NCBI RefSeq assembly: GCF_001439925.1
Contig: NZ_LMBV01000019.1
Location: forward strand, 17,714-81,713
DNA length: 64,000 bases
Origin: Peribacillus muralis
GTDB lineage: Bacteria; Bacillota; Bacilli; Bacillales; DSM-1321
Direction of reading: 5' to 3'
Shown: piece after piece, positions 61,631 to 64,000 of the stretch
How the letters are laid out: each line of letters begins with the position of its first letter
Numbering within the stretch: the first letter of the stretch is position 1
Notes under the pieces: model-generated
What the model saw: only the letters and a program-made list of their open reading frames with translations
Told to the model about the DNA's origin: nothing
The model's database searches: none
Made by a program: the position numbers and the translations under genes

Positions 61631-62665
61631 TTAATTTTTCTGAATTAACCCTAGTTCCTTTGCCAATAATTCATGTCCTCTTTTTCGACTTTCTTGATCC
61701 GGGTAAAAATCAGCAATAATAATTTCATTAACTAAACATGCCTTCGCCGTCTTAGTAAGTTGGACAGCGACGTTTTCTACACTGCCAATAATAAAGCGTT
61801 CTTTATTTCTTTCCTTAGCTCTTTCTTCTTCTAGAGTATATTTGTGATTTTTGGCTTCTTCTGTTGTAGGAAATGTAAGGTTTTTTGAACCTATACTCAT
61901 CCGTGCCCAAAGTAACTCTACCGGCCCTGCAATATACTTAGCTTCTTCTTCCGTTTCGGCTGTGATAACAATAGTCGCCAACATACTTTTCGGTTCACTT
62001 AAGTAAGGCGAAGGTTTAAAGTTAGAATGGTAAGATCTTAACATCGGAACAGCTAATTGTGGTGCCAGATGTGCAGCAAATACAAATCCTAAGCCTTTTT
62101 CGAGCGCAAACTGTAATCCACCCTCGCTTGAACCCAACATATACATATCAGGTACCATTGATTTGTCCCCAGGGGGATTTATGTTACTAAAGGGATGATT
62201 ACTTTCGAAGTTACGGTCAAAAAAGGAAAGCAAGTTGTCTAATTGCTCGGGAAAATCATTTACTCCTAATAATTCTTTGGATCTCAGCAAAGCCCACATA
62301 GTCCAGCCATCAGTTCCAGAGGCCCTCCCTATACCAAGATCTACTCGACCTGGATATAATCCTTCTAAAAGTGTGAAGTTCTCCACCACTTTCAATGGGC
62401 TGTGATTTGGTAACATTACCCCACCAGAACCTACACGAATGTTTTTCGTATGTGCAGCTGCATGCATACTTAACATATCAGGTGAGGTACTCATCAAAGT
62501 AGGTGCATTGTGGTGCTCAGTGAACCAATACCTGGTGAATCCTAAACGGTCTGCTAATTGAACCATTTCTGTTGTATTTTGAAGACTTTTTCTAGCATTA
62601 CTTTCTTTATAAATATGAACGAAGTCTAAAATCGACAATTTCAGTCCTGGATTTCCTATATCCAC
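61631..62665 (-). CDS. LLM-class flavin-dependent oxidoreductase (MsnO8-like)
   Basis: A 344-residue luciferase-like monooxygenase with the MsnO8-type signature: LKLSILDFVHIYKESNARKS at the start, TRYWFTEHHNAPTLMSTSPD, IRVGSGGVMLPNHSPLKVVE, FTLLEGLYPGRVDLGIGRAS and FIIGSVENVAVQLTKTAKAC. It needs reduced flavin, which the nearby nitroreductase could supply. The first gene of the flavin-enzyme cluster on the minus strand, 19 bases before the NtaA-like gene in transcription order, so these two are probably cotranscribed. Substrate unknown. Confidence 0.88.
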   Translation of the reverse strand: MDIGNPGLKLSILDFVHIYKESNARKSLQNTTEMVQLADRLGFTRYWFTEHHNAPTLMSTSPDMLSMHAAAHTKNIRVGSGGVMLPNHSPLKVVENFTLLEGLYPGRVDLGIGRASGTDGWTMWALLRSKELLGVNDFPEQLDNLLSFFDRNFESNHPFSNINPPGDKSMVPDMYMLGSSEGGLQFALEKGLGFVFAAHLAPQLAVPMLRSYHSNFKPSPYLSEPKSMLATIVITAETEEEAKYIAGPVELLWARMSIGSKNLTFPTTEEAKNHKYTLEEERAKERNKERFIIGSVENVAVQLTKTAKACLVNEIIIADFYPDQESRKRGHELLAKELGLIQKN

Positions 62666-62694
62666 TAATCAAAACCTCCTATCTATGGTATAAT

Positions 62695-62712
62695 TAGTTA
62701 GCCTACTAACTA
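62695..62712. promoter_or_regulatory. Dyad upstream of the flavin-enzyme cluster
   Basis: TAGTTAGCCTACTAACTA is a dyad of two TAGTTA/TAACTA arms around GCCTAC, 30 bases before the LLM start and next to a TATAAT (62689-62694). A possible binding site for the divergent HxlR regulator. Confidence 0.5.
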
Positions 62713-62885
62713 TAAAACCAAAAAATAATGTTAATCTTATCGTCTTTCAGATAAAAATAATTAACTAGTAATTATTTGCTTTGGTTTATATAGACAATCA
62801 TAAAGTCATTATGTTTAGTTGAAAAGAGGGCAATCTAAATGGATATAGTACATATTTTTGTACTTATAGACAGGAGTGAAATAAA

Positions 62886-63254
62886 TTGAAGGTTTGTAAA
62901 GATGGATTTCAAAGAGAATTTATAGACGAAAAAGAAGATATGTACGCAATAGCATTTACTCAAAATGTTTTATCTGGACGTTGGAAGTATTTTATTCTTT
63001 GGTACTTAAAAGGAACTAAACGTCGTTATTCCGACATCAAAAATTTTCTATGGGATCTATCACAAGGTTCCCTCACTAAGCAACTAAGAGAATTAGAGAA
63101 CGATGGTGTCATTAAGCGTGAAGTGTTTCCTGTAGTTCCTCCTAAAGTAGAGTATTCACTCACAGAAAAAGGAATGAAATTAATCCCTGTTCTAGATATG
63201 ATGGAGGCTTTTGGTAAAGAGTATGGTGAAAAGGCAAAAAGTACAAACGATTAG
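62886..63254 (+). CDS. HxlR-family transcriptional regulator
   Basis: A 122-residue HxlR-type winged-helix regulator. It has FTQNVLSGRWKYFILWYLKG, RYSDIKNFLWDLSQGSLTKQ, LRELENDGVIKREVFPVVPP and KVEYSLTEKGMKLIPVLDMM. A single Cys at residue 4 or 5, before the winged helix, is the position used as redox switch in HypR/YodB-type members that sense quinones and diamide. It starts at TTG behind AGGAG. It is divergent from the flavin-enzyme cluster and is the likely regulator, with the dyad at 62695 as candidate site. A MarR gene follows. Confidence 0.9.
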   Translation: MKVCKDGFQREFIDEKEDMYAIAFTQNVLSGRWKYFILWYLKGTKRRYSDIKNFLWDLSQGSLTKQLRELENDGVIKREVFPVVPPKVEYSLTEKGMKLIPVLDMMEAFGKEYGEKAKSTND

Positions 63255-63336
63255 TCGGGCTTTGACCCATAAATTGACTTAAAATACACTCCAAGTTATA
63301 GTTAGGTCACTAATATTTTAGACGGGGAGTTTTTAT

Positions 63337-63753
63337 ATGTTAAATGATGAAATAAGAGAGCTTTTAGACAAAATTTCGTCACAGACACGAAGAAATTACA
63401 ATCATTTACTACATGATCTTAACTTGCATGTTGGACAAGATAACCTTTTATGTAAACTTTGGAGAGAAGATGGCTTAACTCAAGTTGAACTTTGTAACAA
63501 ATTAAATTGCGAGGCTCCCACAGTTACTAATATGGTTAAAGCTCTTGAGAAGAAAGGACTAATTATTCGACGAAAAGATTACAACGATAAAAGAATTACT
63601 AGGATATTCCTTACCGACGCTGGAAAAGACCTTGAAGCCCCTGTTAATGAAAAGTGGAGAAAACAACAAGATAGGCTATTAACAGATATTACTTTGGACG
63701 AGAGAATGCTTTTAAGAAGGTTGCTAATACAAATGGAGGCAAATCTTTTCTAG
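63337..63753 (+). CDS. MarR-family transcriptional regulator
   Basis: A 138-residue MarR-type winged-helix regulator. It has NYNHLLHDLNLHVGQDNLLC, LWREDGLTQVELCNKLNCEA, PTVTNMVKALEKKGLIIRRK and the wing DYNDKRITRIFLTDAGKDLE. Both Cys residues in LCNKLNCEA are in or near the recognition helix region, so thiol sensing is conceivable (inference). GGGGAG precedes the ATG. It follows HxlR by about 80 bases and may share its transcript, making two regulators at one end of a flavin-enzyme cluster. Confidence 0.9.
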   Translation: MLNDEIRELLDKISSQTRRNYNHLLHDLNLHVGQDNLLCKLWREDGLTQVELCNKLNCEAPTVTNMVKALEKKGLIIRRKDYNDKRITRIFLTDAGKDLEAPVNEKWRKQQDRLLTDITLDERMLLRRLLIQMEANLF

Positions 63754-63816
63754 TAAAAGTTGCTACTTGTAAATTGATACCCTCATCCAACTTACTCACT
63801 AATCCACCTCAAATGA

Positions 63817-63850
63817 AAAAAAGCAATGCCTGCTAAGGTATTGCTTTTTT
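63817..63850 (+). terminator. Terminator of the MarR gene
   Basis: AAAAAAGCAATGCC (63817-63830) pairs with GGTATTGCTTTTTT (63837-63850) with one mismatch; T-run within the arm. Confidence 0.85.
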
Positions 63851-63911
63851 AAACCTTTCCAGTATAAACATAGACATATAAATACTGTATATATCAAAGA
63901 AAACATTTATA

Positions 63912-64000
63912 TTATCCTTTGTTCTTCTTCAACTCCCTCAGTTTGATGCAAATATCTCTCGAATGCTCACTTATTCGCAGGATTTCATCACCCTTGATTG
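63912..64000 (-). CDS. C-terminal end of an unidentified gene running in from the right edge
   Basis: On the minus strand one frame is open from the right edge to TAA at 63912-63914. The last 28 residues include GDEILRISEHSRDICIKLRE followed by LKKNKG: an amphipathic helix and a basic tail. The frame stays open for the whole distance and looks like an ordinary helical C-terminus. Family not recognised from so short a piece. Confidence 0.5.
   Translation of the reverse strand, partial: IKGDEILRISEHSRDICIKLRELKKNKG

Overview
The window looks like a chromosomal segment of an aerobic, endospore-forming member of Bacillaceae. It is low in GC, has strong AAGGAG-type ribosome binding sites and uses ATG, GTG and TTG starts. 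It carries sporulation and germination genes: a CdaS-type diadenylate cyclase, an Sda-like peptide, a GerA-type receptor operon and a KinB-like kinase. Gene content resembles the Peribacillus / Bacillus simplex group, but that placement is by recall, not by comparison. No rRNA, tRNA, CRISPR array or intact insertion sequence was seen.

Layout. 0-4.2 kb: an adenine deaminase entering from the left edge and broken by one in-frame TAA, then an asparaginase and an M20 amidohydrolase (nitrogen salvage). 4.2-7.4 kb: accessory and decayed DNA with a short tyrosine recombinase, an oxidoreductase C-terminal remnant, a VOC protein and a GntR remnant. 7.4-11.6 kb: a LysR regulator divergent from a DASS anion transporter, followed by an archaeal-type phosphoglycerate mutase homologue with Thr at the nucleophile position and an Sda-like ORF fused to a collapsed GAPDH start. 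11.6-30.3 kb: mostly ordinary core-like genes (amino-acid oxidase, lysozyme-like protein, DUF402 protein, a PhnB/DinB/VOC cluster, ferredoxin, CdaS, methionine aminopeptidase, a tandem winged-helix regulator with a membrane GTPase, acyl-CoA dehydrogenase, histidine kinase, acetoacetyl-CoA synthetase with a nitronate-monooxygenase-like protein, an SDR), plus one small membrane protein with a nonsense codon.

30.3-32.9 kb is a gene graveyard with a serine-recombinase remnant and a TldD N-terminal remnant. 33-39.5 kb is a sugar-acid catabolic operon on the minus strand (two-subunit UxaA-type dehydratase, TRAP transporter, SDR, FAH-family hydrolase) facing a FadR-type GntR regulator with matching operators in between. 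The enzymes fit a non-phosphorylative route (dehydrate, oxidise, hydrolyse), but the TRAP genes look damaged: no small permease and a short large permease.

40-47 kb: murB, a secreted protein, an AlkD-like repair protein and a gerA-type operon whose GerC protein lacks the lipobox cysteine. 47.4-53.9 kb: a sucrose or oligosaccharide regulon (GH32 hydrolase, glycogen-debranching-like enzyme, LacI repressor, MFS sugar symporter) tied together by three copies of a TCCGAAACGTTTCGGA palindrome and one cre-like site. 54-58.5 kb: small proteins mixed with remnants of a two-component system, a Tn554-like recombinase and an MFS transporter. 58.5-63.8 kb: a flavin-enzyme cluster (nitroreductase, nitronate monooxygenase, two luciferase-like monooxygenases) next to HxlR and MarR regulators.

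The dominant theme beyond single genes is decay. At least ten broken genes or remnants are visible, concentrated at 4-7 kb, 28-33 kb and 55-58.5 kb, several beside recombinases.
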